From NCBI GenBank assembly GCA_004555245.1, contig SFIS01000011.1, positions 1 to 64,000 of the forward strand: a DNA stretch of 64,000 nucleotides. Direction: 5' to 3'. A program made the position numbers and the translations under genes. Shown piece after piece: positions 17,362-25,221 of this stretch. Numbering within the stretch: the first letter of the stretch is position 1; each line of letters begins with the position of its first letter. The notes beneath the pieces were generated by a model, which did no database searches, was not told where the DNA came from, and worked only from the letters and a program-made list of their open reading frames with translations. The stretch is from Bacteroidales bacterium (GTDB lineage: Bacteria; Bacteroidota; Bacteroidia; Bacteroidales; Bacteroidaceae).

Positions 17362-19050
17362 ATGATACGCATATTGTCAGCAAACATCCTGTCGCCTCTC
17401 GGACAGACGACAGACGAGAACTATGAGGCTGTCCTTGCCGGCCGCACAGCCCTCGCACTGCATGAAGGCAGATGGGGGTTGCCCGAAGCCTTTGTCGCCT
17501 CCCTCTTCAGCGAGGAGCAGTGGCAGGAGATCAGCATTGAGGGCATGACGCGCTTTGAGTCATTAGTCATACAGTCAGCCCGCTCCGCCATGCGTGCTGC
17601 CGGCGTCAGCGCATCGTCAGACAGGCTGGGGCTGGTCGTCAGCACCACCAAAGGCAACATAGAGCTTCTGGAGAAAGACCCTTCTGCCACGTCGCCGGCC
17701 GCAGCTGCAAAGAACATAGCACGCCATCTCGGCATCGTCACTGAACCCATCGTGGCATCCAACGCCTGCATCTCAAGCGTGGCAGGACTGGTGCTGGCAC
17801 AGCGGCTCATAATGGCTGGCATATATGATGAGGTCATTGTGACAGGATGCGACGTGCAGGGGAAGTTCATCATCTCCGGCTTCCAGTCGCTTAAAGCTCT
17901 GTCGCCGGAGCCTTGCCGTCCGTTTGACATCGAACGGACAGGGCTAAATCTCGGCGAGGCCGCAGCCACTCTCATACTCAGCCGCAAGCCACACGGCGGC
18001 ACGGCATGGACAATGACAGGCGGAGCAGTGCGCAACGATGCCTTCCACATCACCAATCCCTCACCCTCAGGAGCAGGAAGCCGCTCGGCAATGATTGCCG
18101 CCCTCGGCGGCATGAAGCCTGAGAGCCTCGCGCTCGTCAATGTGCATGGCACCGCCACGATGTATAACGACCAGATGGAATCAAAGGCCATCGAAGGCGC
18201 AGGACTGTCAGACGTGCCAGCCAACGCGCTGAAAGGATATTTCGGACACACCATGGGAGCGGCCGGACTGCTTGAGACAATCATGACAATGAGAGCCGTT
18301 GAAGACGGGCTGGTGCTGCCGACGAAAGGCTACAGCGAGAGAGGCGTGTCGGGAAGAATCAGCGTCTCCGCACAGAAGCGAGCAACGTCAGAACGCAGTT
18401 TCCTCAAGGTCATCTCCGGGTTCGGAGGATGCAACGGCGCCGTGGCGTTCACCCTGGCAGACAGCGGAAGCCGCCCGCAGGCCATAGGCCGAGTCGCTGA
18501 AGCGCACAGAGTCATCGTCACAGCCTCGTCCGTCACGCTCGACGGAGAAGTCTTGAAGACAGAAGGCTCCGGAAAGGCGATGCTCACAGACGCCTACAGA
18601 CGTTACGTAGGAGACTATCCCCGCTTCTACAAGATGGACATCCTCAGCCGCCTCGGCTTTCTTGCCTCAGAACTCATAGCCCAAAAGCAGGGCACAGACA
18701 GGGAGACGGACAAGCCGGACTGCGGAGTGGTGTTCTTCAACAGCGCCTCATCGATATGCTCAGACATCGAATACGACAAGAGTATAGCCGACAGCGGGAA
18801 CTACTATCCCAGCCCTTCCGTCTTTGTCTATACGCTGCCCAACATCGTCACGGGCGAGATAGCTTTGCGGAACAGATTCCGGGGGGAGACCTCTTTATAT
18901 ATCCTGCCTGAGCGGAATGATGGCCTCGCGGAGAAAGTGGCCCTCACCTCATTCTTCGACCAAGAGCTGCGCACGCTCCTGACAGGCTGGATAGACGCGC
19001 CGTCAGACAGCGACTTCACAGCCGATCTGCGTCTGCTCGTCAGGCAATAG
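17362..19050 (+). CDS. Beta-ketoacyl-ACP synthase fused to a ketosynthase-like half domain
   Basis: 562 residues, well over the usual 400. Residues 1-375 form a complete condensing enzyme with Cys136 (SNACISSVAGL), His262 (NVHGTATMYND) and His296 (GYFGHTMGAAG). The remaining 190 residues do not belong to that fold: they carry FYKMDILSRLGFLASELIAQ, VVFFNSASSICSDIEYD and VFVYTLPNIVTGEIALRNRF, which look like the N-terminal half of another, Cys-less ketosynthase. In other Bacteroidetes flexirubin-type clusters such a half domain tends to be a separate small gene (recollection, not checked). A fixed partner or chain-length-controlling domain is a reasonable reading. Confidence 0.85.
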   Translation: MIRILSANILSPLGQTTDENYEAVLAGRTALALHEGRWGLPEAFVASLFSEEQWQEISIEGMTRFESLVIQSARSAMRAAGVSASSDRLGLVVSTTKGNIELLEKDPSATSPAAAAKNIARHLGIVTEPIVASNACISSVAGLVLAQRLIMAGIYDEVIVTGCDVQGKFIISGFQSLKALSPEPCRPFDIERTGLNLGEAAATLILSRKPHGGTAWTMTGGAVRNDAFHITNPSPSGAGSRSAMIAALGGMKPESLALVNVHGTATMYNDQMESKAIEGAGLSDVPANALKGYFGHTMGAAGLLETIMTMRAVEDGLVLPTKGYSERGVSGRISVSAQKRATSERSFLKVISGFGGCNGAVAFTLADSGSRPQAIGRVAEAHRVIVTASSVTLDGEVLKTEGSGKAMLTDAYRRYVGDYPRFYKMDILSRLGFLASELIAQKQGTDRETDKPDCGVVFFNSASSICSDIEYDKSIADSGNYYPSPSVFVYTLPNIVTGEIALRNRFRGETSLYILPERNDGLAEKVALTSFFDQELRTLLTGWIDAPSDSDFTADLRLLVRQ

Positions 19051-19183
19051 GCAGTCCGCCAGACAGCCATCCTGCTGCTCTCTTGAGCCCAGGAAGGAGA
19101 CAGCGCGCCCCGAAGGCGCAGACGACTTCCCGCAGCATGACACAGACATAGATACGAAAACAGAACAATACATTTTCAAAATT

Positions 19184-19444
19184 ATGGAAGAACTGACAAC
19201 AATACTCAAACAGCAGATCATTGATGCTCTCAATCTGGAGGACATGACACCAGCAGACATAGACAACGACGCACCGCTCTTCGGCAACGAAGGACTCGGA
19301 CTCGACTCCATTGACGCGCTTGAGCTTATCGTCCTTCTTGAGAAGGAATACGGCATCAAACTTGAAAACCCGAGCAAAGGCAAGGAAGTCTTCAGGTCTG
19401 TCGATGTGATGGCACAGTTCGTCAGTGAGAACAGGAACAAGTAA
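19184..19444 (+). CDS. Acyl carrier protein 2
   Basis: Acidic carrier protein of 86 residues, with the phosphopantetheine Ser in GLGLDSIDALEL (Ser about 42) and helical ACP composition throughout. It precedes the ketosynthase/CLF pair by 13 bp. Aryl polyene clusters typically have two ACPs with different jobs (starter versus extender); which is which cannot be told here. Confidence 0.92.
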   Translation: MEELTTILKQQIIDALNLEDMTPADIDNDAPLFGNEGLGLDSIDALELIVLLEKEYGIKLENPSKGKEVFRSVDVMAQFVSENRNK

Positions 19445-19457
19445 TGGCGTGACATAT

Positions 19458-20657
19458 ATGGTAGAGCCGATATACATAACCGGTGCAGGAATCGTTTCAG
19501 CCATAGGAGTGGGCAAGTCTGAGACGCTGCAGTCGCTTCTGCAGGGGAAGACAGGCATAGGAGAGATGAAACATCTCAAGTCCTCCCACGGGGAGCTGCC
19601 TGTCGGAGAGGTGAAGCTCAGCAATGAGGAGATGAAGCTGATGCTTGGCGCAGAAGACACCATCTTCCACTCTCGCACGTCGCTCATCGGCCGTCTTGCG
19701 CTTCGCGAAGCCCTTGACGAGGCGCGGCTCAGCAGCGATGACCTTGGCGAGGTGCATCTCATCTCGTCCACCACTGTGGGCGGGATGGACCTCAGGGAGC
19801 AGCACTACGCAGAGGAGAAGGACTGCGGCGAGGAGGCAGCCTTCATTGCGACATACAGCTGTGCGAAGTGTACGGAGATGATAGCTGCTGCCTTTGGCGA
19901 CTTCGCGTCGATGTCCACCGTCTCCACCGCATGCTCCTCAGCTACCAACGCCATCATCACCGGAGCCAACATGCTGCGCTGCGGACTTGCCGACAAAGTG
20001 GTGGTAGGAGGCGCAGAATGCCTGTCGGCATTCCATCTCAACGGTTTCAACACGCTGATGATACTCGACCACCAGCAGTGCCGGCCTTTTGACAGAGACC
20101 GCGCCGGACTTAATCTGGGCGAAGGGGCAGCATATCTTGTCATGGAGACAGAGTCTTCGGCGATGGCGAGAGGAGTGAAGCCGCTGTGCCGCCTCAGCGG
20201 CTACGGCAATGCTTGTGACGCTTTTCACCAGACAGCATCGTCTCCAGACGGCGACGGCGCGACCATGGCGATGGAAGAGGCGCTGCGCGTATCACGCCTG
20301 AATCCTGCTGACATCGACTATGTCAATGCTCACGGAACGGGCACGCAGAACAATGACGAGAGCGAAGGCAGAGCCATCAGACGTGTCTTCGGCAGCGATA
20401 TACCGCCTGTCTCTTCCACCAAGTCATTCACAGGACATACCACCAGCGCATCAGGCAGCATTGAGGCAGTGATATGCATTCTCGCGCTCGAACATCAGTT
20501 CCTGCCGACTAACATCAACTGGACGACACCGATAGAAGGAGGCATCATGCCGGTCACGGACATTCATCCGCGCCGGGAGATGAAGCACGTTCTCAGCAAT
20601 GCCTTCGGATTTGGAGGAAATGACTCCTCCATCATCATCTCAAGACACGACGCGTGA
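19458..20657 (+). CDS. Beta-ketoacyl-ACP synthase of the KS/CLF pair (ApeO-like)
   Basis: Condensing enzyme of 399 residues from MVEPIYITGAGIVS, the usual ketosynthase start; the longer frame overlaps the ACP gene. The triad is complete: Cys159 in STACSSATNAI, His292 in NAHGTGTQNND, His327 in SFTGHTTSASG. The C-terminus ends NAFGFGGNDSSII. It is immediately followed (5 bp, or overlapping at an alternative GTG) by a ketosynthase-like gene lacking the Cys, the hallmark of a ketosynthase/chain-length-factor heterodimer as known for type II polyketides and ApeO:ApeC. Confidence 0.92.
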   Translation: MVEPIYITGAGIVSAIGVGKSETLQSLLQGKTGIGEMKHLKSSHGELPVGEVKLSNEEMKLMLGAEDTIFHSRTSLIGRLALREALDEARLSSDDLGEVHLISSTTVGGMDLREQHYAEEKDCGEEAAFIATYSCAKCTEMIAAAFGDFASMSTVSTACSSATNAIITGANMLRCGLADKVVVGGAECLSAFHLNGFNTLMILDHQQCRPFDRDRAGLNLGEGAAYLVMETESSAMARGVKPLCRLSGYGNACDAFHQTASSPDGDGATMAMEEALRVSRLNPADIDYVNAHGTGTQNNDESEGRAIRRVFGSDIPPVSSTKSFTGHTTSASGSIEAVICILALEHQFLPTNINWTTPIEGGIMPVTDIHPRREMKHVLSNAFGFGGNDSSIIISRHDA

Positions 20658-20662
20658 GCAAT

Positions 20663-21712
20663 ATGACACAAAAGAGAATATACATACAGGCAGCGGAGCA
20701 AATCTCCATGCAGCAGCCGCTCTCACAGCAGTGGATGGTGTGTCCTGTGTTTCATGCAGAGCCATATGTTCATGCTGTCCCGCCGTCTTTCCGCAACTAT
20801 CTGGCCCCGAATGAGGCACGGCGCATGAGCAACATAATGAAACGTGCCCTCGTCACCTCTCTCAAGGTCATGAAAGACACCGGCATCGACAACCCCGATG
20901 CCATTGTCACCGGCACAAGCACCGGTTGCCTTGACTATACGGAGCGCATCCTCAAGGCTCTTGCAGAAGAGGGCGAGCAGACCGTAAGCCCCACCCACTT
21001 CATGCAGTCCACTCACAACACCGTCAGCTCAGCGCTGGGCATCTACACAAAGAAGCACGGCTACAATACCACCTACTCACACGGGACGCTCAGTTTCGAC
21101 TTCGCGCTCCTTGACACATGGATGCAGATGCAGCTGGGCAAGATTTCCACGGCTCTTGTGGGAGGCCACGAAGAGATGGTCGATTCCTACTACGAGCTGC
21201 TGAAGAAGACAGGCTACGTAGGCAAGGAAGGCATGGTGCCATGCGGAGAAGTGGCTGTCTCGATGATGCTTTCCGCAGAGCGGTCTGCCTCCACGCTCTG
21301 TGAGATGGCGGGCATCACAGTGTCCAACAGCCGAGACGCAGCTGTCCTGCGCAAGGCGGTGCTCAAGATGCTGGGCAAGGCAGGACTGTCCATGGACGGC
21401 ATCACCGCCGTGATGACAGGCCGAAACGGCAATGAGGAGAACGACGCGCCGTATGACATGGTTGCAGAGCAGCTGTTCGGAGACAAGCCGAGGCTATGGT
21501 ACAAGCATGTCTTCGGAGAGAATTTCACCGCCTCAGCATTCGGGGCGTATGCCGCTGCCCACTGTCTCGCAGAAGGCATCATACCCGAACACCTGATTCA
21601 TGAAGCCGATGCAGAGAACCTGCCGGACGGCATAAGCTCGCCCAAGGCAGTCATCCTTGCCAATCATACAGGAGGCAGGCAGTTCTCGTTTACACTACTG
21701 AAAGCCTTATGA
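20663..21712 (+). CDS. Chain-length-factor-like ketosynthase homologue (ApeC-like)
   Basis: About 349 residues with the condensing-enzyme fold signals (IVTGTSTGCLDYTERIL, SPTHFMQSTHNTVSSALG), but the nucleophile elbow reads YSHGTLSFDFA at residues 138-148 with no Cys. It should therefore not condense by itself but pair with the ketosynthase upstream, setting chain length. A GTG nine bases upstream overlaps the previous stop and could be the true start through translational coupling. The stop overlaps the next gene by ATGA. Confidence 0.85.
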   Translation: MTQKRIYIQAAEQISMQQPLSQQWMVCPVFHAEPYVHAVPPSFRNYLAPNEARRMSNIMKRALVTSLKVMKDTGIDNPDAIVTGTSTGCLDYTERILKALAEEGEQTVSPTHFMQSTHNTVSSALGIYTKKHGYNTTYSHGTLSFDFALLDTWMQMQLGKISTALVGGHEEMVDSYYELLKKTGYVGKEGMVPCGEVAVSMMLSAERSASTLCEMAGITVSNSRDAAVLRKAVLKMLGKAGLSMDGITAVMTGRNGNEENDAPYDMVAEQLFGDKPRLWYKHVFGENFTASAFGAYAAAHCLAEGIIPEHLIHEADAENLPDGISSPKAVILANHTGGRQFSFTLLKAL

Positions 21713-22065
21713 TGCTGAAGCTCTTATCCGTCTCGCTGCTGCAGAGCATGCTTCTGTCAGGAGGCCAGGTGCTTATGAAGTTCGGACTGGCGAAGGCCGG
21801 AGACTTCTCATGGACGTGCGACTATTTCCGGCGGCTCTTCCTCAACTGGCAGTTCGCCAGCTGCGGCCTTTGCTACGGAGCCGGCTCTATACTGTGGATG
21901 TACATCATCAAGCATTTCCCGTTCAGCATGGCATATCCGATGGTGAGCCTCAGCTATGTCATGGGCATGATTGCAGCCATAGTCTTCTTCCACGAGCAGA
22001 TACCGTTCACAAGGTGGATAGGAGTGTTCCTCATACTCACAGGCTGTGTCCTGATAGCCAAGTAG
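21709..22065 (+). CDS. Small EamA/SMR-like membrane protein
   Basis: 118 residues with four predicted membrane helices (about 3-23, 45-65, 71-92, 97-116), of the drug/metabolite transporter or ArnE/ArnF-like small multidrug type. The FGLAKAG stretch after helix 1 and YPMVSLSYVMGMIAA in helix 3 are typical. It overlaps the CLF gene by 4 bp. Proteins of this size act as dimers and flip small lipids or lipid-linked groups; flipping of a lipid-linked pigment precursor is an inference from position. Confidence 0.8.
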   Translation: MMLKLLSVSLLQSMLLSGGQVLMKFGLAKAGDFSWTCDYFRRLFLNWQFASCGLCYGAGSILWMYIIKHFPFSMAYPMVSLSYVMGMIAAIVFFHEQIPFTRWIGVFLILTGCVLIAK

Positions 22066-22154
22066 CTTTGCTGCGGGGTTATGAAACGGATGGGCACCTG
22101 TCTGTACGAAGCAGTGTCAATAACTGGCAGACCCCACCTTAAAATAATAACAGA

Positions 22155-22787
22155 ATGAAGCAAGCAACTATTATCCTTCTCATATCCCTCCTGTCGCTGA
22201 ACGTCAGCGCGCAGACAAAACTGTCCACAGCGGAGCAGAAGACCGTGATTGAACGCATGGACAAGGCCGCCAAGGCCATGACATCCATGCAGTGCGACTT
22301 TGAGCAGACAAAGAGCATGAAGATGATGAGCAAGAAGATGGTCTCCAAGGGCATCATGTATTTTCGCCGTCCTGACAAGCTGCGCTGGCAATACACTTCG
22401 CCCTACGACTACACCTTTGTGCTCAATGGAGACAAGGTGCGCATAAAGTCGTCCAAATCCACGCAGAACATTGACGTGAAGCAGAACAAGATGTTCCGCC
22501 AGATTACGGATGTGATAGTCAAAAGCGTGACGGGCGGCAGCCTCAAGAGCAACGCCGACTTCCAGGTGGAGCTGTACAAGAAGGACAAGACCTATTCCGC
22601 ACGGATGTATCCGAAGAAGAAGGAGGTGAAGCAGGTGTACAAATTCATAGAGCTGACCTTCAATTCCGGGCTTACCATGGTCAGCAGCGTGAGGATGGAG
22701 GAGAAGACGGGCGATGTCACGACAGTGAGGCTTAACAACGTAAAGACCAATACGAAGATCAATGATAAGGTATTTGACATCAATTAG
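22155..22787 (+). CDS. LolA-like outer-membrane lipoprotein carrier protein
   Basis: Periplasmic carrier of 210 residues with a signal peptide (ILLISLLSLNVSAQT, cut near residue 20) and the LolA half-barrel pattern: MTSMQCDFEQTKSMKMMSK, then GIMYFRRPDKLRWQYTSPYD and FVLNGDKVRI. Chromosomal LolA shuttles lipoproteins; cluster-encoded LolA-like proteins in aryl polyene loci are thought to carry the pigment or a lipid across the periplasm to the outer membrane. It overlaps the next gene by 26 bp. Confidence 0.88.
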   Translation: MKQATIILLISLLSLNVSAQTKLSTAEQKTVIERMDKAAKAMTSMQCDFEQTKSMKMMSKKMVSKGIMYFRRPDKLRWQYTSPYDYTFVLNGDKVRIKSSKSTQNIDVKQNKMFRQITDVIVKSVTGGSLKSNADFQVELYKKDKTYSARMYPKKKEVKQVYKFIELTFNSGLTMVSSVRMEEKTGDVTTVRLNNVKTNTKINDKVFDIN

Positions 22788-23277
22788 CCTTGCACTGCTT
22801 CTCTGCCAGCTTCTCTGCGCTTCGCCCCTGTCAGTGGCCGACACCATAAGCGCCGCAGCAGCGGAGGAGGCTTGCAGCCTGCCTGATGAAGAGGTGGTCC
22901 GAAGCGTTGACTCCCGTGAGTTCGGCATGCTCATGACAGTGAGGGGCAGAGAGATGACAGGACTCTGCATCATGGAACTCTCCCCGGACGGCAGCCTTGT
23001 GGGCACAGTCGTCAATGAGTTCGGGGTAAAAGCCTTTGACTTCACCTTCGACAGCAAGAAGGCAAAGGTCCTGAACCTCATAAAGCCGCTCGACAGATGG
23101 TACATACGCAAGGTCCTCAGGGCAGACCTGGCCTTCATGATCCCTCATCTGCTCGCCAAGACAAGTGCCGCCAAAGGCTGCCGCACAGTCACGGCAGCAG
23201 AGGACGGCAGTGTCAAAGTCAGCAATGACAGATATAAGATATACTATACATTCACCCCGATGACAAACTATCCATGA
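22762..23277 (+). CDS. Exported pigment-cluster protein, DUF3261-like position
   Basis: 171 residues with an N-terminal hydrophobic signal (YLTSISLALLLCQLLCASP). A Cys at about residue 19 could be a lipobox, so it may be a lipoprotein. The rest is a beta-rich domain with GLCIMELSPDGSLVGTVVNE and FDFTFDSKKAKVLN, reminiscent of lipoprotein-insertion partners found next to LolA-like genes in aryl polyene clusters (DUF3261). Family membership is inferred from position and pattern, not certain. Its start lies inside the LolA-like gene and its stop overlaps the ApeI-like gene by 4 bp. Confidence 0.7.
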   Translation: MIRYLTSISLALLLCQLLCASPLSVADTISAAAAEEACSLPDEEVVRSVDSREFGMLMTVRGREMTGLCIMELSPDGSLVGTVVNEFGVKAFDFTFDSKKAKVLNLIKPLDRWYIRKVLRADLAFMIPHLLAKTSAAKGCRTVTAAEDGSVKVSNDRYKIYYTFTPMTNYP

Positions 23278-23642
23278 GACTTATTGATGATTTTTTCTTC
23301 ATAGAGGCAGAGCAGTCCGCAGGAGAAGAGCATATATGCAGGATACGTCTGAATCCTGCGCACACCATCTATGCTGTACACTTCCCGGGCAATCCCATAA
23401 CGCCCGGCGTTTGTATCGTGCAGATGGCCACGGAGATTATCGAGCGGAAGACAGGCGGAAGACTCATCCTTTCTGCTGCCAACAACATCAAGTTCGTGAA
23501 ACCCATCACGCCGGAAGACACGCCGGTGTTCGTCTTCTCCAAGCCCTCATGCGATGGCAGGCAGCTGCGTGTCATGGTGAAAGTGACGGACGGGAGCGAA
23601 GACATCTTTGCCAAACTCTCTTTGAGATATGACAAGCAGTGA
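23274..23642 (+). CDS. ApeI-like hotdog dehydratase subunit (His only)
   Basis: FabZ/FabA-type 3-hydroxyacyl-ACP dehydratase of 122 residues. The catalytic loop VHFPGNPITPGVCIVQMATE has His36, but 14 residues on, exactly where FabZ has its Glu, there is Gln50. So the His half of the dyad is kept and the acid is lost. In FabZ/FabA dimers each active site takes His from one chain and the acid from the other, so this chain could make one working site with the Glu-bearing partner at 16416. It overlaps neighbours on both sides (4 and 14 bp). Confidence 0.85.
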   Translation: MRLIDDFFFIEAEQSAGEEHICRIRLNPAHTIYAVHFPGNPITPGVCIVQMATEIIERKTGGRLILSAANNIKFVKPITPEDTPVFVFSKPSCDGRQLRVMVKVTDGSEDIFAKLSLRYDKQ

Positions 23643-24387
23643 AGCCCCTGTCGCACGAATCTGCGTCATCATGCCCACCTACAACAATGCCGGCACTGTC
23701 CGCCAGGTTGTGGAAGATGTCATGGCCTTCTGTGAGGATGTCATTGTCGTCAATGACGGGTGTACAGACGGCACGGCAGACGTTCTGAAGATGCTGCCGC
23801 AGAAGGTGACTGTCGTTGCCTATGGCAGCAACAGAGGCAAGGGTCATGCCCTCGTCGCCGGCTTCCGTAAGGCCATGGACATGGGATTCACTCATGCTGT
23901 CACCATCGATGCCGACGGCCAGCACTATGCTTCAGACATCCCGCAGCTCCTCGGAGCCATGGCCGCCAATCCGCGCGGCATCATCGTAGGCAGCCGCAAT
24001 CTCACGCAGGAGAACATGCCGCAGCAGAACACCTTTGCCAACCGCTTCTCCAACTTCTGGTTCCGGCTGCAGACAGGCGTGCGGCTTCCTGACACACAGA
24101 GCGGCTACCGCCTCTATACGCTCTCCGCACTGCGCGGCATGAGCCTCATCACGTCACGCTATGAGGCAGAGCTTGAATTGCTCGTCTTTGCCTCCTGGGC
24201 AGGAGTGGAGGTCACGTCAGTGCCGGTCAGAGTCTATTATCCGCCGGCAGAAGAACGCGTCTCACATTTCCGCCCGGGCTACGACTTCTTCCGCATCAGC
24301 ATTCTCAACACCGTGCTCTGCGTCGGGGCCTTGGTCTATGGACTTCCCCGGCGACTGGGCAGAACCATAAAGCGAGCCTTCAGATGA
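23629..24387 (+). CDS. Family 2 glycosyltransferase
   Basis: GT2 enzyme of 252 residues, similar to dolichyl-phosphate-mannose-synthase-type transferases. The nucleotide-binding region is VIMPTYNNAGTV (13-24) with VVNDGCTDGT (39-48), and the metal-binding DXD equivalent is IDADGQHY (near 92). The C-terminus has a hydrophobic segment (FFRISILNTVLCVGALVYGL), suggesting membrane association. It could glycosylate a lipid carrier or the pigment; glycosyltransferases of this kind occur in aryl polyene clusters. It overlaps the dehydratase and the acyltransferase genes. Confidence 0.87.
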   Translation: MTSSEAPVARICVIMPTYNNAGTVRQVVEDVMAFCEDVIVVNDGCTDGTADVLKMLPQKVTVVAYGSNRGKGHALVAGFRKAMDMGFTHAVTIDADGQHYASDIPQLLGAMAANPRGIIVGSRNLTQENMPQQNTFANRFSNFWFRLQTGVRLPDTQSGYRLYTLSALRGMSLITSRYEAELELLVFASWAGVEVTSVPVRVYYPPAEERVSHFRPGYDFFRISILNTVLCVGALVYGLPRRLGRTIKRAFR

Positions 24388-25166
24388 GCAGACCTATATA
24401 TATACTCAGACAGACCGTCTACACCGTCTTCTCGTTCAGCTATTTCCTGCTTACCGCATTTGAGCTGACAGTCTATGGCTTTGTCCTCCTGACGCTTGGA
24501 GGAGCGTCAGACGAGCATAAGCTGCGCTACCACCGACGGCTTCAGCGCCGTGCGCGGTACGTCATGAACCATATTCCCGGCACGACGTTCTCGTTCAGCA
24601 ATCCCCATGGCGAGACATTCGAGAAGCCGGCAGTCATTGTCTGCAACCATCAGTCGCACATCGACCTCATGGCCGTCATGATGCTGACGCCCCATCTTAT
24701 CATTCTGACAAAGGGATGGGTATGGAGAAATCCGTTCTACGGAATCATCATCCGCTATGCCGACTATTTCCCGGTGACGGAGACAGAACAGATGACCCGG
24801 AGCATTGAGGAGAAGGTGCGGAAAGGCTATTCGGTCGTTGTCTTCCCCGAAGGCACGCGTTCTGAAGATACACGCATTCTGCGCTTCCACCGCGGCGCGT
24901 TCTATCTTGCGGAGCAGACAGGGCTGGACATCGTCCCGGTCTTTATCGACGGCTTTGGCAAGGTGCTTCCCAAGAAGTCCTTCCATCTGCATCCCGGACA
25001 TCTCACAGTTGAAGTGATGCCGCGTGTGAAGAGGGATGACCCAGCAGGCTGCCCCGGCTACCGCGACATGACGAAGCAGATGCATCGGCTGTACGTGGCG
25101 AAGAAAGCGGAGTCTGACAGCCTTCAGAGCGAACAGGCGGAACGGCAAGAGCCTCCCCGTGGCTGA
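24384..25166 (+). CDS. PlsC-like 1-acyl-glycerol-3-phosphate acyltransferase
   Basis: Lysophospholipid acyltransferase of 260 residues with an N-terminal membrane helix (TVFSFSYFLLTAFELTVYGF) and the HX4D motif in CNHQSHIDLMAV (near 87-98), plus the acceptor-site FPEGTRSEDTRI near 155. It would acylate a lipid acceptor; in this context the aryl polyene acyl chain is the likely donor. It overlaps the glycosyltransferase stop by ATGA. This is the third separate acyltransferase of the cluster. Confidence 0.87.
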   Translation: MSRPIYILRQTVYTVFSFSYFLLTAFELTVYGFVLLTLGGASDEHKLRYHRRLQRRARYVMNHIPGTTFSFSNPHGETFEKPAVIVCNHQSHIDLMAVMMLTPHLIILTKGWVWRNPFYGIIIRYADYFPVTETEQMTRSIEEKVRKGYSVVVFPEGTRSEDTRILRFHRGAFYLAEQTGLDIVPVFIDGFGKVLPKKSFHLHPGHLTVEVMPRVKRDDPAGCPGYRDMTKQMHRLYVAKKAESDSLQSEQAERQEPPRG

Positions 25167-25221
25167 AGACGGCATCCCGGGCCAGGCTGTTGGGAATAAT
25201 GCTATATCAAACAAATTGAAA

